Source: Alphaproteobacteria bacterium (GTDB taxonomy: Bacteria; Pseudomonadota; Alphaproteobacteria; UBA6615). Taken from it: a stretch of DNA of 55,817 nucleotides. The stretch spans positions 1 through 55,817 of the forward strand of contig JANQOE010000135.1 of NCBI GenBank assembly GCA_028279245.1, given 5' to 3'. Each line of letters opens with the position of its first letter. The stretch's first letter is position 1. The position numbers and the translations under genes were made by a program. The notes beneath the pieces were generated by a model. It was not told the origin of the DNA, did no database searches, and saw only the letters and a list, made by a program, of their open reading frames with translations. This document shows positions 7,714-15,689 of this stretch, piece by piece.

Positions 7714-8628
7714 ATGGTGAGTGAGATCAGGATGCGGCGACAAGCCCAGGGGTCCTCGCCCCCGGCCTCGTTTGACCAACTGCGCAAGGTCATTCATGAG
7801 CGCTATGACACGCTGAGCCCCCAGCTCCAGCGCATCGCCCAATCGGCACTCGATGATCCCGACGGGTTTGCGCTGGAGACCGTGGTCGTGCTGGCGGAGG
7901 CGATCGGTGTGCAGCCGTCCAGCCTGGTGCGCTTCGCGCAGGTTTTTGGATACACCGGGTTCTCCGACATGCAGCGGGTGTTTCGCCTGCGGCTAATCGA
8001 AGGGGCGCCGGTGTACCGTGGCCGCATCCATGAGCATCGTGACAAGCTGGCTGACGCCGCCGAAGGCGACCCCCTAACCATCCTGCAGGAGTTCGCCAAC
8101 GCGAGCGCGTTGACGCTGAACGAACTTAGCGAGAGCGTCGCGCAGGAGGACCTGCTGCAGGCGATGCAGATGTTGCAGAATGCGCGTGATGTGTTCGTCA
8201 TCGGACAGCGGCGCGCTTTCCCGCTCGCCGCCTATTTCGCCTATGGGTTAACGCGACTGGAGATGCGCTGCCATCTGCTGGATTTCGTCGGCGGGATGGT
8301 GCCGCAGCAGGTTGCGTCACTTACACCCGACGACCTTTTGGTTGCAGTCAGTTTCGCCGAATATGCGCCGCCGGTGGTGGAGGTGGTGCAGGATGTGTTC
8401 ATCCGCGGCATACCGACGCTCACTATTACAGATACAGTGGTGAGCCCGCTGGCCAAACATGCAACGCTGTCGTTTGTCGTGAAGGACGCGGACGTACATC
8501 GGTTTCGTCCGATCGCCGCACAGGTGACGCTCATACAGTCCATCATCATTGCGCTGAGCTATGCGCGTGACAAAGCGGTCGAACAAAGCAAGGTGCGACC
8601 CAAGAAAGCGGGACGTGGACGGTCGTGA
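7714..8628 (+). CDS. RpiR/MurR-family transcriptional regulator (HTH plus SIS domain)
   Basis: DNA-binding regulator of 304 residues. The N-terminal helix-turn-helix is visible in LETVVVLAEAIGVQPSSLVRFAQVFGYTGFSDMQ (read as HTH_6, about residues 50-85). A SIS sugar-isomerase-like sensor domain follows, from DVFVIGQRRAFPLAAYF to FVVKDADVHRF (about 150-260). RpiR-family proteins sense phosphorylated sugars or sugar acids and usually repress nearby catabolic genes. It is divergent from the transport and dehydrogenase operon, with 136 bases between, and its stop overlaps the start of the CaiB gene. The start could also be an in-frame ATG six codons later; neither has a strong ribosome-binding site. 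Confidence 0.87.
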   Translation: MVSEIRMRRQAQGSSPPASFDQLRKVIHERYDTLSPQLQRIAQSALDDPDGFALETVVVLAEAIGVQPSSLVRFAQVFGYTGFSDMQRVFRLRLIEGAPVYRGRIHEHRDKLADAAEGDPLTILQEFANASALTLNELSESVAQEDLLQAMQMLQNARDVFVIGQRRAFPLAAYFAYGLTRLEMRCHLLDFVGGMVPQQVASLTPDDLLVAVSFAEYAPPVVEVVQDVFIRGIPTLTITDTVVSPLAKHATLSFVVKDADVHRFRPIAAQVTLIQSIIIALSYARDKAVEQSKVRPKKAGRGRS

Positions 8629-9824
8629 GCGTTAACAGCGAGGGTGCGCTCGCGGGTCTGCGGGTGATCGACCTGAGCCGGGTCCTGGCCGGGCCGCTGT
8701 GCACTATGAACCTGGCCGACATGGGCGCCGACGTCATCAAGATTGAACAGCCGGTCCGCGGCGATGAAACGCGTGGCTGGGGGCCGCCCTTTGCCGGTGG
8801 CGAGTCCGCTTACTTTCTGAGCGTCAACCGCAACAAGCGGAGTGTCACCCTCAATCTCAAGGAAGACCGCGGCCGGCAGATCCTGAACGAGTTGCTATCC
8901 ACTGCCGATGTGCTGGTTGAGAACTTCAAGGTCGGGACGCTCGAAAAGTGGGGTTTCGATGAGGCATGGCGCCGCCGCGAGGCGCCATGCCTGGTGCATT
9001 GCCAGATCACCGGTTACGGCAACCGCGGCCCGAAGGCAGCGCGGCCGGGTTACGACTTTTTGCTGCAGGCGGAAAGTGGCCTGATGAGCATCACCGGCGA
9101 GCCGGATGGCGCGCCGATGAAGCTGGGCGTGGCGATCGTCGACGTCTGCACCGGCCAACAGGCGGCGATGGGTATCCTTGCCGCATTACAAGCGCGGCAA
9201 CGGACGGGTCTGGGACAACGCGTCGAAGCCAACCTCTTCGCGACAAGCCTGGCGATGCTGATCAATGTCGCGGCAAATCATTTTCTCACCGGGCAACCGC
9301 CGCAACGGTTCGGTAACGCCCATCCCAACATCGTGCCGTACCGGGATTTCGACTGCGCCGACGGCCGGATTGTCATTGCGGTCGGCAACGACGGTCAATT
9401 CGCGCAGCTTGCGGATGCGCTTGGGCAGCAAGAATGGAGCAAAGATCCCCGGTTCAAGACCAATGCCGGGCGCGTCGAGAACCGGCAGATCCTGGAAAGC
9501 CTGATGCAGCAGGTGTTGAAATCACGCGATTCGGGCGACTGGCTTGAACGCCTCGCCCAAGCGGGCATCCCCAGCGGTCAGATCAATACCGTGGACGAAG
9601 CCCTCGCCGACCCGCAAACCTCCGCCAACGAGATGGTGGTGAACTGGGATCATCCTAACGCCGGCCCACTTCGGAGCCTCGGCGTCCCGCTGCGGCTGAC
9701 TGAGACCCCGACACGGGTACCGGAGGCGCCCCCGGTGTTGGGAGCCGATACCGATAGCGTACTTGCCGATCTGGGCTACGACCCGGATGCCATCGATGCC
9801 CTACGCCGGGACAGCGTGATCTGA
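8625..9824 (+). CDS. CaiB/BaiF-family (class III) CoA-transferase
   Basis: Moves CoA between carboxylic acids; 399 residues, the usual family length. The N-terminal motif is LAGLRVIDLSRVLAGPLCT with ADMGADVIKIEQP, and the likely catalytic aspartate is Asp144 in RPGYDFLLQAESG, which forms the acyl-anhydride intermediate in characterised members. The GTG start overlaps the regulator stop (GTGA), so the two genes are co-transcribed and translationally coupled. The position suggests it activates or recycles an acid produced by the divergent operon, which is inference. It is more distant from the CaiB paralogues at 40695-41816 and 45967-47109 than those two are from each other. Confidence 0.9.
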   Translation: MSVNSEGALAGLRVIDLSRVLAGPLCTMNLADMGADVIKIEQPVRGDETRGWGPPFAGGESAYFLSVNRNKRSVTLNLKEDRGRQILNELLSTADVLVENFKVGTLEKWGFDEAWRRREAPCLVHCQITGYGNRGPKAARPGYDFLLQAESGLMSITGEPDGAPMKLGVAIVDVCTGQQAAMGILAALQARQRTGLGQRVEANLFATSLAMLINVAANHFLTGQPPQRFGNAHPNIVPYRDFDCADGRIVIAVGNDGQFAQLADALGQQEWSKDPRFKTNAGRVENRQILESLMQQVLKSRDSGDWLERLAQAGIPSGQINTVDEALADPQTSANEMVVNWDHPNAGPLRSLGVPLRLTETPTRVPEAPPVLGADTDSVLADLGYDPDAIDALRRDSVI

Positions 9825-9831
9825 TCCAGCG

Positions 9832-11310
9832 CTAGCTCGGCTGTAGGATCGCCTCGGCCTCTATCTCAACACTATATGGGGGAACAAGGCCTGCCACCTC
9901 GATGACCGCGTTGGCAGGTCTGACATCCGCAAAGTATCGGCCGTGCACGCGGGCGACGGCTTCGGCGTCGCCGATGTCACGGAGATAAACTCTGGTGCGA
10001 ACGACGTCGGCCAGGTTTGCTTCGCAGGCCTGTAGGGCCGCGGCGATCTTGTCCAGGATGAACACGGTCTGGGACGCGGCATCGCCGGGGCAGATTGCCG
10101 TGCTCGCGCCGTGGGTCGCGGTGGTGCCGCTGACGAGAATGCGGTCGCCCAGCTTTACCGCGCGCGCATAGCCGCCGATGCTTTCCCAGGCACTTCCCGA
10201 CGCAACGTGCGCCCGGTCCGGTCGCGATGGGTCATCTTGTGCGGTGTACACGCGAGGTAGGCTGCGCAGGTGGTCGCTGAGGTCGCCCGATGCCGTCAGG
10301 AACGGTGGGCGGCGGTATTCGTCACCGCAATCGCCCGGAACGGGTTTGGTTTGCTGGACGGCGTCGTCAATTCGTTTCCTATCCGCCTCATCGAGCGCGA
10401 AGGAGAAGACTTGTAGATTGTCCTCCCAATGGGCGCGCTCGCCGGGTCTGGCGCCGACGACGACGGCGGCGACGGCGGGTTGCTCCAGAACCCAGCGTGT
10501 CGCGACGTTGGGGATGGAAACGTCGTGCCGGCGCGCGACATCCGCCAAGGCTTGGAGGACGGCCTGCAACGCGGGCCAGCCGCCGATGGCATCGATGAAG
10601 CGGCGGTACTTCATCTTGCTCCAGTCCGCGATCGCTTCGGCATCCGATTCCGGCACGCCGAGCCACTTCTCGGACAGGAAGCCGCCGGCCAAGGTGCCAT
10701 AGGCCAGTACACCGATGCCCTTGTCCGTACACAGCGAGGCCATGTCGCCGGCGGCGCGCCGGTCGAGGAGGGAGAAGGAAACCTGGTTGGAGACGAGCGG
10801 GATACCGTGCGCCAGGAGCAGCCGCAGATGATCGGTGTTGAAGTTGGTGAGGCCGAGGTGGCCGATCAGACCTTCGTCGCGCATTCGCGCGAGTTCATCC
10901 AATGCGTCGATGTAGCCGGGGTGTTCGTAGCTCCACCAATGAAATTGTAGAAGGTCGATCTTCTCGACACCCAACCGGTCGAGGCGCTGCTGGACACCGG
11001 CGCGGACGATCTCGGCGGACATCGCCCCCGGTTCCGGGACCCACTTCGTCATCAGGATCGGTTCCTTGCCGGGCGCGCTTTGCCGGCGCAGGTGACCGGC
11101 GATCAGTTCGGCGCTGCCGTAGTGGTCGGCCATGTCAAAGGTGTCGAAGCCGGCCTCGACATAGCCGCCCAAGGCTGATGCGGCGGCCGCCGGGTCGAGG
11201 GTTTGGCCGCCGCGTTCCATATCGGCCACTTGCCACAAGCCCGTCACCAAACGGCTGATCTCGAGACCCGGCGCCAACGCATGGCGGTCTGGTTTCGGCG
11301 AGGTCGACAT
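9832..11310 (-). CDS. Fusion protein: aldo/keto reductase plus C-terminal RidA (YjgF/UK114) domain
   Basis: One continuous 492-residue frame holds two enzymes. Residues 1 to about 335 are an aldo/keto reductase: the tetrad appears as Asp59 and Tyr64 (FDMADHYG), Lys89 (MTKW) and His124 (QFHWW). Residues about 375-492 are a RidA fold, from GYARAVKLGDRILVSGTTAT to VEIEAEAILQ. The arginine that binds the substrate carboxylate in canonical RidA (in ARSCVEV) is Asn467 here (PANAVIEV), so imine-deaminase activity of the usual kind is doubtful. A 40-residue linker joins them. A separate aldo/keto reductase lies nearby and a separate RidA is at 23026, so the fusion is not an assembly artefact of the only copies. 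Substrate unknown. Confidence 0.88.
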   Translation of the reverse strand: MSTSPKPDRHALAPGLEISRLVTGLWQVADMERGGQTLDPAAAASALGGYVEAGFDTFDMADHYGSAELIAGHLRRQSAPGKEPILMTKWVPEPGAMSAEIVRAGVQQRLDRLGVEKIDLLQFHWWSYEHPGYIDALDELARMRDEGLIGHLGLTNFNTDHLRLLLAHGIPLVSNQVSFSLLDRRAAGDMASLCTDKGIGVLAYGTLAGGFLSEKWLGVPESDAEAIADWSKMKYRRFIDAIGGWPALQAVLQALADVARRHDVSIPNVATRWVLEQPAVAAVVVGARPGERAHWEDNLQVFSFALDEADRKRIDDAVQQTKPVPGDCGDEYRRPPFLTASGDLSDHLRSLPRVYTAQDDPSRPDRAHVASGSAWESIGGYARAVKLGDRILVSGTTATHGASTAICPGDAASQTVFILDKIAAALQACEANLADVVRTRVYLRDIGDAEAVARVHGRYFADVRPANAVIEVAGLVPPYSVEIEAEAILQPS

Positions 11311-11372
11311 CTTTTGTGCCCGGATGATTTTGCAAAGCGGCGCAATAGTTTACCGTGCGCCAGGAGGAATCA

Positions 11373-11717
11373 ATGGCAGACGACGCCTTCGAGCTTTACG
11401 ACCTGAAGATCGAGTGGGTTTCCGGGGACAAGCCATGCTGGTGCGGGGCTAAGACCGGTGACCACTTCTATTTGCGCGGCGAGCATATTCACATGCCGGC
11501 CGACCAGACCTGGTCAATCTACACGCTGGCGCCACTGCTGCCGCTGCTGCCGGCGAAGCAGCGCAAGACGGACGAGAACGATTGGTTGAACACCGAGACC
11601 GATATTGCTTGCCCGGATATCAACTGCGGCGCGCGCTTCCGGATCTCCCGGGTCGGGACGCGCCAGTTTCGCCATTCCGAGAGCACCGGCACGCCAAAGC
11701 CGAGGGTGGATGACTGA
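11373..11717 (+). CDS. Small TIGR04076-like protein with paired cysteines
   Basis: A 114-residue cytoplasmic protein resembling the TIGR04076 family of unknown function. Visible marks are an N-terminal CWCGAKTGDHF turn, the helix QTWSIYTLAPLLPLLPAKQR, and a C-terminal CPDINCGARFRI, giving two cysteine pairs that could bind a metal. The start MADDAFELYD is chosen for the AGGAGG five bases upstream; six more residues are possible from an earlier ATG. It is divergent from the AKR-RidA fusion across 62 bases and overlaps the following aldo/keto reductase by 8 bases, so it is probably co-translated with that enzyme. Confidence 0.75.
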   Translation: MADDAFELYDLKIEWVSGDKPCWCGAKTGDHFYLRGEHIHMPADQTWSIYTLAPLLPLLPAKQRKTDENDWLNTETDIACPDINCGARFRISRVGTRQFRHSESTGTPKPRVDD

Positions 11718-12750
11718 GGTCGAACGGGCGACGTTAGCGCCCGGCCACACGATTTCGCGGCTGATCAAAGGGGGCTGGCACCTGGCCGGCGGCCACGGAA
11801 CCGTGGAACACCAGGCGGCGGTTCGAGACATGGCGACGTTTGTCGAGGCCGGGATCACCACCTTCGATTGTGCGGATCATTACACCGGGGTCGAGGAACG
11901 GATCGGCGCGTTTCGGACCGACTATCCGGACCTGGGCAAGCGGGTCGAGATCCACACAAAGTTCGTGCCGGATTACGACCGCCTCGGCACTGTCGACGAG
12001 GCCTATGTCACCGGCATCATCGACCGGTCACTGCGGCGGTTGCGGGTGGATCGCCTCGACCTCGTGCAATTCCATTGGTGGGATACAAATACGCCGGGAT
12101 ACATCGAAACGGCCTTGATCCTGCAGAAGCTGCAGCAGGCCGGCAAAATCGCGCATCTGGGAACGACCAACTTCAATCGGGCGCGGCTGCGCGAACTGGT
12201 CGGGGCCGGTGTGAGCCTCATCGCCAACCAGCCGCAATACTCGCCGATTGATTTGCGGCCCGAAGATGGCGTTGTCGGATTTTGTGCCGAACATGGGATG
12301 CATCAACTGTGTTACGGGACATTGGCCGGTGGGTTCCTGTCGGCACGATGGCTCGACGCGGCGGAGCCGGCTGAGCCCTTCGACAACCGCTCGCTCACCA
12401 AATACAAGCTGATCATCGACGACTTCGGCGGCTGGGCGCTGTTTCAACAATTGCTCCGTGCGCTCGATGGCGTTGCAAGGAAGCACGGGGTGAGTATCCC
12501 GATTGTTGCATTGCGCTGGGTACTAGACCGGCCCGGCGTCGCAGGCGCCATTGTCGGTGCAACGTCAGCCCGCCACATCGAAGAGAACAAGCGCGTGTTC
12601 TCCCTGCGGCTGGACGCGGATGACGAAGCCGCCGTTCAGGCTGTGCTCGAACGGCGGACCGGCCCGGCAGGCGACTGCTACGACCTTGAACGCGACAAGG
12701 ACGGGCGGCACGGGCGCATCATGCGCTACAACCAGAACGCTGCGGACTAA
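11710..12750 (+). CDS. Aldo/keto reductase
   Basis: A 346-residue NAD(P)-dependent oxidoreductase with a TIM-barrel fold. The catalytic set is seen in TTFDCADHYTG (Asp, Tyr), IHTKFVPD (Lys) and LVQFHWWDTNTPGY (His). The C-terminal cofactor region GVAGAIVGATSARHIEENK is present. It is a close paralogue of the AKR half of the neighbouring fusion protein, sharing FHWW, LAYGTLAGGFLS-like and PxGDC segments, so the pair may act on related substrates. The ATG lies inside the end of the small upstream gene (ATGACTGA overlap). It converges with the racemase-family gene, and the two stop codons share bases 12747-12750. Confidence 0.9.
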   Translation: MTEVERATLAPGHTISRLIKGGWHLAGGHGTVEHQAAVRDMATFVEAGITTFDCADHYTGVEERIGAFRTDYPDLGKRVEIHTKFVPDYDRLGTVDEAYVTGIIDRSLRRLRVDRLDLVQFHWWDTNTPGYIETALILQKLQQAGKIAHLGTTNFNRARLRELVGAGVSLIANQPQYSPIDLRPEDGVVGFCAEHGMHQLCYGTLAGGFLSARWLDAAEPAEPFDNRSLTKYKLIIDDFGGWALFQQLLRALDGVARKHGVSIPIVALRWVLDRPGVAGAIVGATSARHIEENKRVFSLRLDADDEAAVQAVLERRTGPAGDCYDLERDKDGRHGRIMRYNQNAAD

Positions 12751-13466
12751 AGCTGTTCCCGGAGCAGCCGGCCATATCCGGTCATCGGTGCGAGACCGAG
12801 ATACCGTGCACAGGCCCAGTAGGTTGCCTGATTGCTGGTGATCACCGGTTTTCCGAACTTCGCCTCGAGCTCGTCGATCAGCAGCAAGACGGGCAAGTCG
12901 GTGCAGCTCACAAGGATTGCATCGGTAGCATCATTGTTAACTTCGGCGACCAGGGTTCGGATCGTGTCGAGATCGATGCCACTGATATCCTGGCCGCCGC
13001 GGCGATCAAGTCCGTTCGCGGCGATCACCTCGACGTCGTGCTCTGCGAGAAATTCTACCTCCCGCTCGTAGACCCATTGCAGATAGGGCGTGGCGAGACC
13101 GATACGGGGGGCGCCGACAGCTTCCAGTGCATCGACTACTGCGGTCGCGGTGGTAACGGTGGGAATACCACTCATGTCAGCGATTGCCGCCGTGAGCGCG
13201 CGATTCCCCTTGGCGCCGTTGAGGAAACTGGCGGAGGTGCAGGCGAAGGCGACCATGCTTACGCCGGTCTTGGCGAGCATTACTGCCAAGCCAGGCGCCG
13301 CATCGACCATTTGTTTTAGCTGTTCGTCGACCGGGCGCGTTTGATCCACGTCGGCACGCGCGAAATGTATACCGACGCCAGCCGGACAAAGCGCCCGCAG
13401 ATCGTCTTCGATAGTTACATTTATCGAAGGAACAATGCAGCCGATCCGCTGCTTTCGATCCCGCAT
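12747..13466 (-). CDS. Asp/Glu racemase superfamily enzyme (maleate isomerase / arylmalonate decarboxylase type)
   Basis: A cytoplasmic enzyme of about 239 residues in the Asp/Glu racemase superfamily, whose members use a cysteine to isomerise or decarboxylate dicarboxylates. Candidate catalytic cysteines are in VAFACTSASF and ILVSCTDLPVLLL, and the N-terminal IGCIVPSINVTIEDDL matches the maleate isomerase-type start IGxIxPSxNxxxE. Two starts are possible: this ATG (MRDRKQRIG), or one seven codons earlier at 13487 that lies in the loop of a perfect hairpin. I prefer the later start because the hairpin looks like a separate RNA element. It follows the binding-protein gene on the same strand. 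Substrate unknown. Confidence 0.82.
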   Translation of the reverse strand: MRDRKQRIGCIVPSINVTIEDDLRALCPAGVGIHFARADVDQTRPVDEQLKQMVDAAPGLAVMLAKTGVSMVAFACTSASFLNGAKGNRALTAAIADMSGIPTVTTATAVVDALEAVGAPRIGLATPYLQWVYEREVEFLAEHDVEVIAANGLDRRGGQDISGIDLDTIRTLVAEVNNDATDAILVSCTDLPVLLLIDELEAKFGKPVITSNQATYWACARYLGLAPMTGYGRLLREQL

Positions 13467-13470
13467 GGTT

Positions 13471-13503
13471 TGGGCGGGATGAGCCATCAGCTCATCCCGC
13501 CCA
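13471..13503 (-). promoter_or_regulatory. Perfect 14-bp hairpin at the racemase-gene translation start
   Basis: A perfect inverted repeat with 14-base arms (TGGGCGGGATGAGC and its complement) encloses a five-base loop, CATCA. It fills the gap between the binding-protein stop (13508) and the racemase gene. One candidate ATG (13485-13487) is in the loop; the other (13464-13466) begins 5 bases beyond the stem. No T-run follows on the minus strand, so it is not a standard rho-independent terminator. It could protect the upstream mRNA 3' end, or hold back translation of the downstream gene. Confidence 0.7.
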
Positions 13504-13507
13504 TTAC

Positions 13508-14803
13508 TCAGTTTGCTTCAGTGGCTTGCGCCTTGATGGTGCGGACGTCGTCGAGGGAGATCTGCATCGCATCCTCGTAGCCGCCGTTGCGGAACTGCTG
13601 CCCGATGAACGGCACGGCAACGTCGCCGAACTCGTCGAACTGCACCGGACCGGTCGGACCGACATAGCGGACCTTCTTGCCTTCCTGCAGCATGGCGATG
13701 GCTTGCCGGTAGCCCTCGACGTCGGCGAAGAAGACTTCGCCTTCGGGACCGGTAAGGTCGCGTACGTATTTGGCCAGGGTCTGGCCGTCATGGGCATCGT
13801 CGTTGATCGCCGCCGCAACGTGCGCCAAAGCAATCAACGCTCCCGCGTCATAACCGGAACCACGACCCGGGCCGTCCGCACTGATCTCCCACCGCGCTTG
13901 CATATCACGCTCCAGCCGATCGACCGATGACGGCTCCGGCGTGCCGGGCGTGATGAACCAGGCGTCTGCCAGCAGCTCTTCGTCGAGACTGTCGGTGAAG
14001 GCTGCGTCGTTCATGCCTTGGGCGAGCACCATGCCACCGGGCCCTTCGAACCGCACCCATTCGCGGACAATCTTCAAACCATCTTGCGGGGTCGACAGGA
14101 TGTAGAGGGAGTCCGGTTCGCCGGCGAGGGCCTTGTTGACTTCGGACCGGTAGGACGCCTGGTCTGCGTTGTAGGCAACAGCTTCCGCCACCGTACCGCC
14201 GAGCACCTCAAACGCCGCGGCGAACTCGTCCTGATTGTTCACGCCCCAGTCGTTGTTGAGGTAAATGATGGCCGGATTCCGAAAGCCGGCGTCCCACGCC
14301 ATCTTGGCGGTGGCGACAGCCTGTAGGGAGTCAGCCGGTAAGGTCCGGAAGAACAGACCCTTTGTTTCGCCGTCCCTGGCCATGTTGGTGAAGGTCGAAG
14401 AGGTCGAGGCGGTCGCGATGACCAGCACATCCTCCTCCACTGTTACCGAGGTCAGCAGCGGTGCGGTGATGCCGGAGGAGATCGGCCCGACGAGCGCCGT
14501 GACACCGTCCAGGTCGATCAGCTTCCGGGCGGAGTCCACGGCGACAGATGCCTGGGTCTGGGAATCACGGACGTCGTATTCGAGTTCGCAGCCGATATCG
14601 CCGCGAGCTTCGTTCACCTGCTCCACGGCCAACTGCGCGGCTTTGGAAATCGGCACGCCGAATGCACCGTAGGAACCTGTCAGAGATAGAACTGAGCCGA
14701 CCTTATACGTACAGTCCTGGGCATGGGCCGGTTGTGTCACCCCACCCAAGACGAGTGTTGCCGCGCCGGCCAAGCCGATTGTTGCGAGCGCTATTGTTTT
14801 CAT
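13508..14803 (-). CDS. LIV-type ABC transporter substrate-binding protein (second system)
   Basis: Periplasmic receptor of 431 residues for the importer encoded divergently at 14928-18294. A Sec signal peptide covers about residues 1-29 (MKTIALATIGLAGAATLVL to QPAHAQ). The mature start TYKVGSVLSLTGSYGAFG is typical of the LIV-binding fold, and NPAIIYLNNDWGVNNQDEFA marks the hinge lobe. The start was chosen at the ATG just before the signal; an upstream extension would be AT-rich intergenic DNA. It ends with a hairpin and the racemase-family gene downstream. Ligand unknown. Confidence 0.92.
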   Translation of the reverse strand: MKTIALATIGLAGAATLVLGGVTQPAHAQDCTYKVGSVLSLTGSYGAFGVPISKAAQLAVEQVNEARGDIGCELEYDVRDSQTQASVAVDSARKLIDLDGVTALVGPISSGITAPLLTSVTVEEDVLVIATASTSSTFTNMARDGETKGLFFRTLPADSLQAVATAKMAWDAGFRNPAIIYLNNDWGVNNQDEFAAAFEVLGGTVAEAVAYNADQASYRSEVNKALAGEPDSLYILSTPQDGLKIVREWVRFEGPGGMVLAQGMNDAAFTDSLDEELLADAWFITPGTPEPSSVDRLERDMQARWEISADGPGRGSGYDAGALIALAHVAAAINDDAHDGQTLAKYVRDLTGPEGEVFFADVEGYRQAIAMLQEGKKVRYVGPTGPVQFDEFGDVAVPFIGQQFRNGGYEDAMQISLDDVRTIKAQATEAN

Positions 14804-14927
14804 GAGCCCGAAGGTCTCCCTGTAATTTGGGGCGGTTATTTGATACCCGAAATTGTTCTCAGCATAATACCCTCCCGCCGTCCGCCGAGTCATCACTCAA
14901 GCTAGATTGTCGAGGCCTTCTGTCGCT

Positions 14928-15686
14928 ATGCTCAAAGTTGTAGAGCTGTCCAAGGATTTTGGCGGGCTGCATGCCGTAAATGGCGTCAGTTTCGAGGTCG
15001 GTGAGGGCACGATCACGGGCCTGATCGGCCCCAACGGTGCCGGCAAGACCACGACATTCAACCTGCTCGCCGGGGCCTTTCCGCCAACAGGTGGGCAAAT
15101 TCTGTTCGACGGCCACGACGTCACCAACCTGCGCGATTTCGAGATTTTTCGCCTGGGCCTGGTGCGGACCTTTCAGATCCCACGGCCGTTTGCCGAGATG
15201 ACGGTGCTCGAAAACCTGATGACGGTCCCCCAACGCCAACTGGGGGAGCGGTTCTGGAACAACTGGCTGCGCGGCGGTGCGGTGCGCAACCAGGAACACC
15301 AGATTCGGGAACAGGCGATCGAGATCCTGGAGTTCCTTGGCCTCTTCCACCTCGGTGACGCGCCGGCCAACCAACTCTCCGGCGGGCAATTGAAGTTGCT
15401 GGAGTTGGGCCGTGCGCTGATGTCCGAGCCGAAGATGATCCTGCTCGACGAGCCGGGGGCCGGGATCAATCCGACACTGCTTGGCGAGATCGTCGACCAC
15501 ATCGCCGATCTGAACAAACGCGGCATCACCTTCCTGATCATCGAGCACAACATGGACCTGGTGATGTCGCTGTGCGAGCCGATCCTGGTGATGGCCGACG
15601 GCGCCCTGTTGACCCAGGGCACGGCCGACGAGGTGCAACGGGATCCGCGTGTGCTCGACGCGTTCCTTGGTGGCACGCCCGCCTAG
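14928..15686 (+). CDS. livG: LIV-type ABC transporter ATP-binding protein LivG (second system)
   Basis: ATPase subunit of 252 residues. Walker A GPNGAGKT is at 34-41, the canonical signature LSGGQ at 150-154, Walker B MILLDEPGAG with Asp174-Glu175, and the H-loop LIIEHNM near 205. It opens the plus-strand operon livG-livF-livH-livM and is divergent from the binding-protein gene across 124 bases. The start ATG (MLKVVELSKDFGG) fits the family; an upstream TTG would add seven unlikely residues. No clear promoter hexamers were found in the intergenic region. Confidence 0.93.
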   Translation: MLKVVELSKDFGGLHAVNGVSFEVGEGTITGLIGPNGAGKTTTFNLLAGAFPPTGGQILFDGHDVTNLRDFEIFRLGLVRTFQIPRPFAEMTVLENLMTVPQRQLGERFWNNWLRGGAVRNQEHQIREQAIEILEFLGLFHLGDAPANQLSGGQLKLLELGRALMSEPKMILLDEPGAGINPTLLGEIVDHIADLNKRGITFLIIEHNMDLVMSLCEPILVMADGALLTQGTADEVQRDPRVLDAFLGGTPA

Positions 15687-15689
15687 TCC

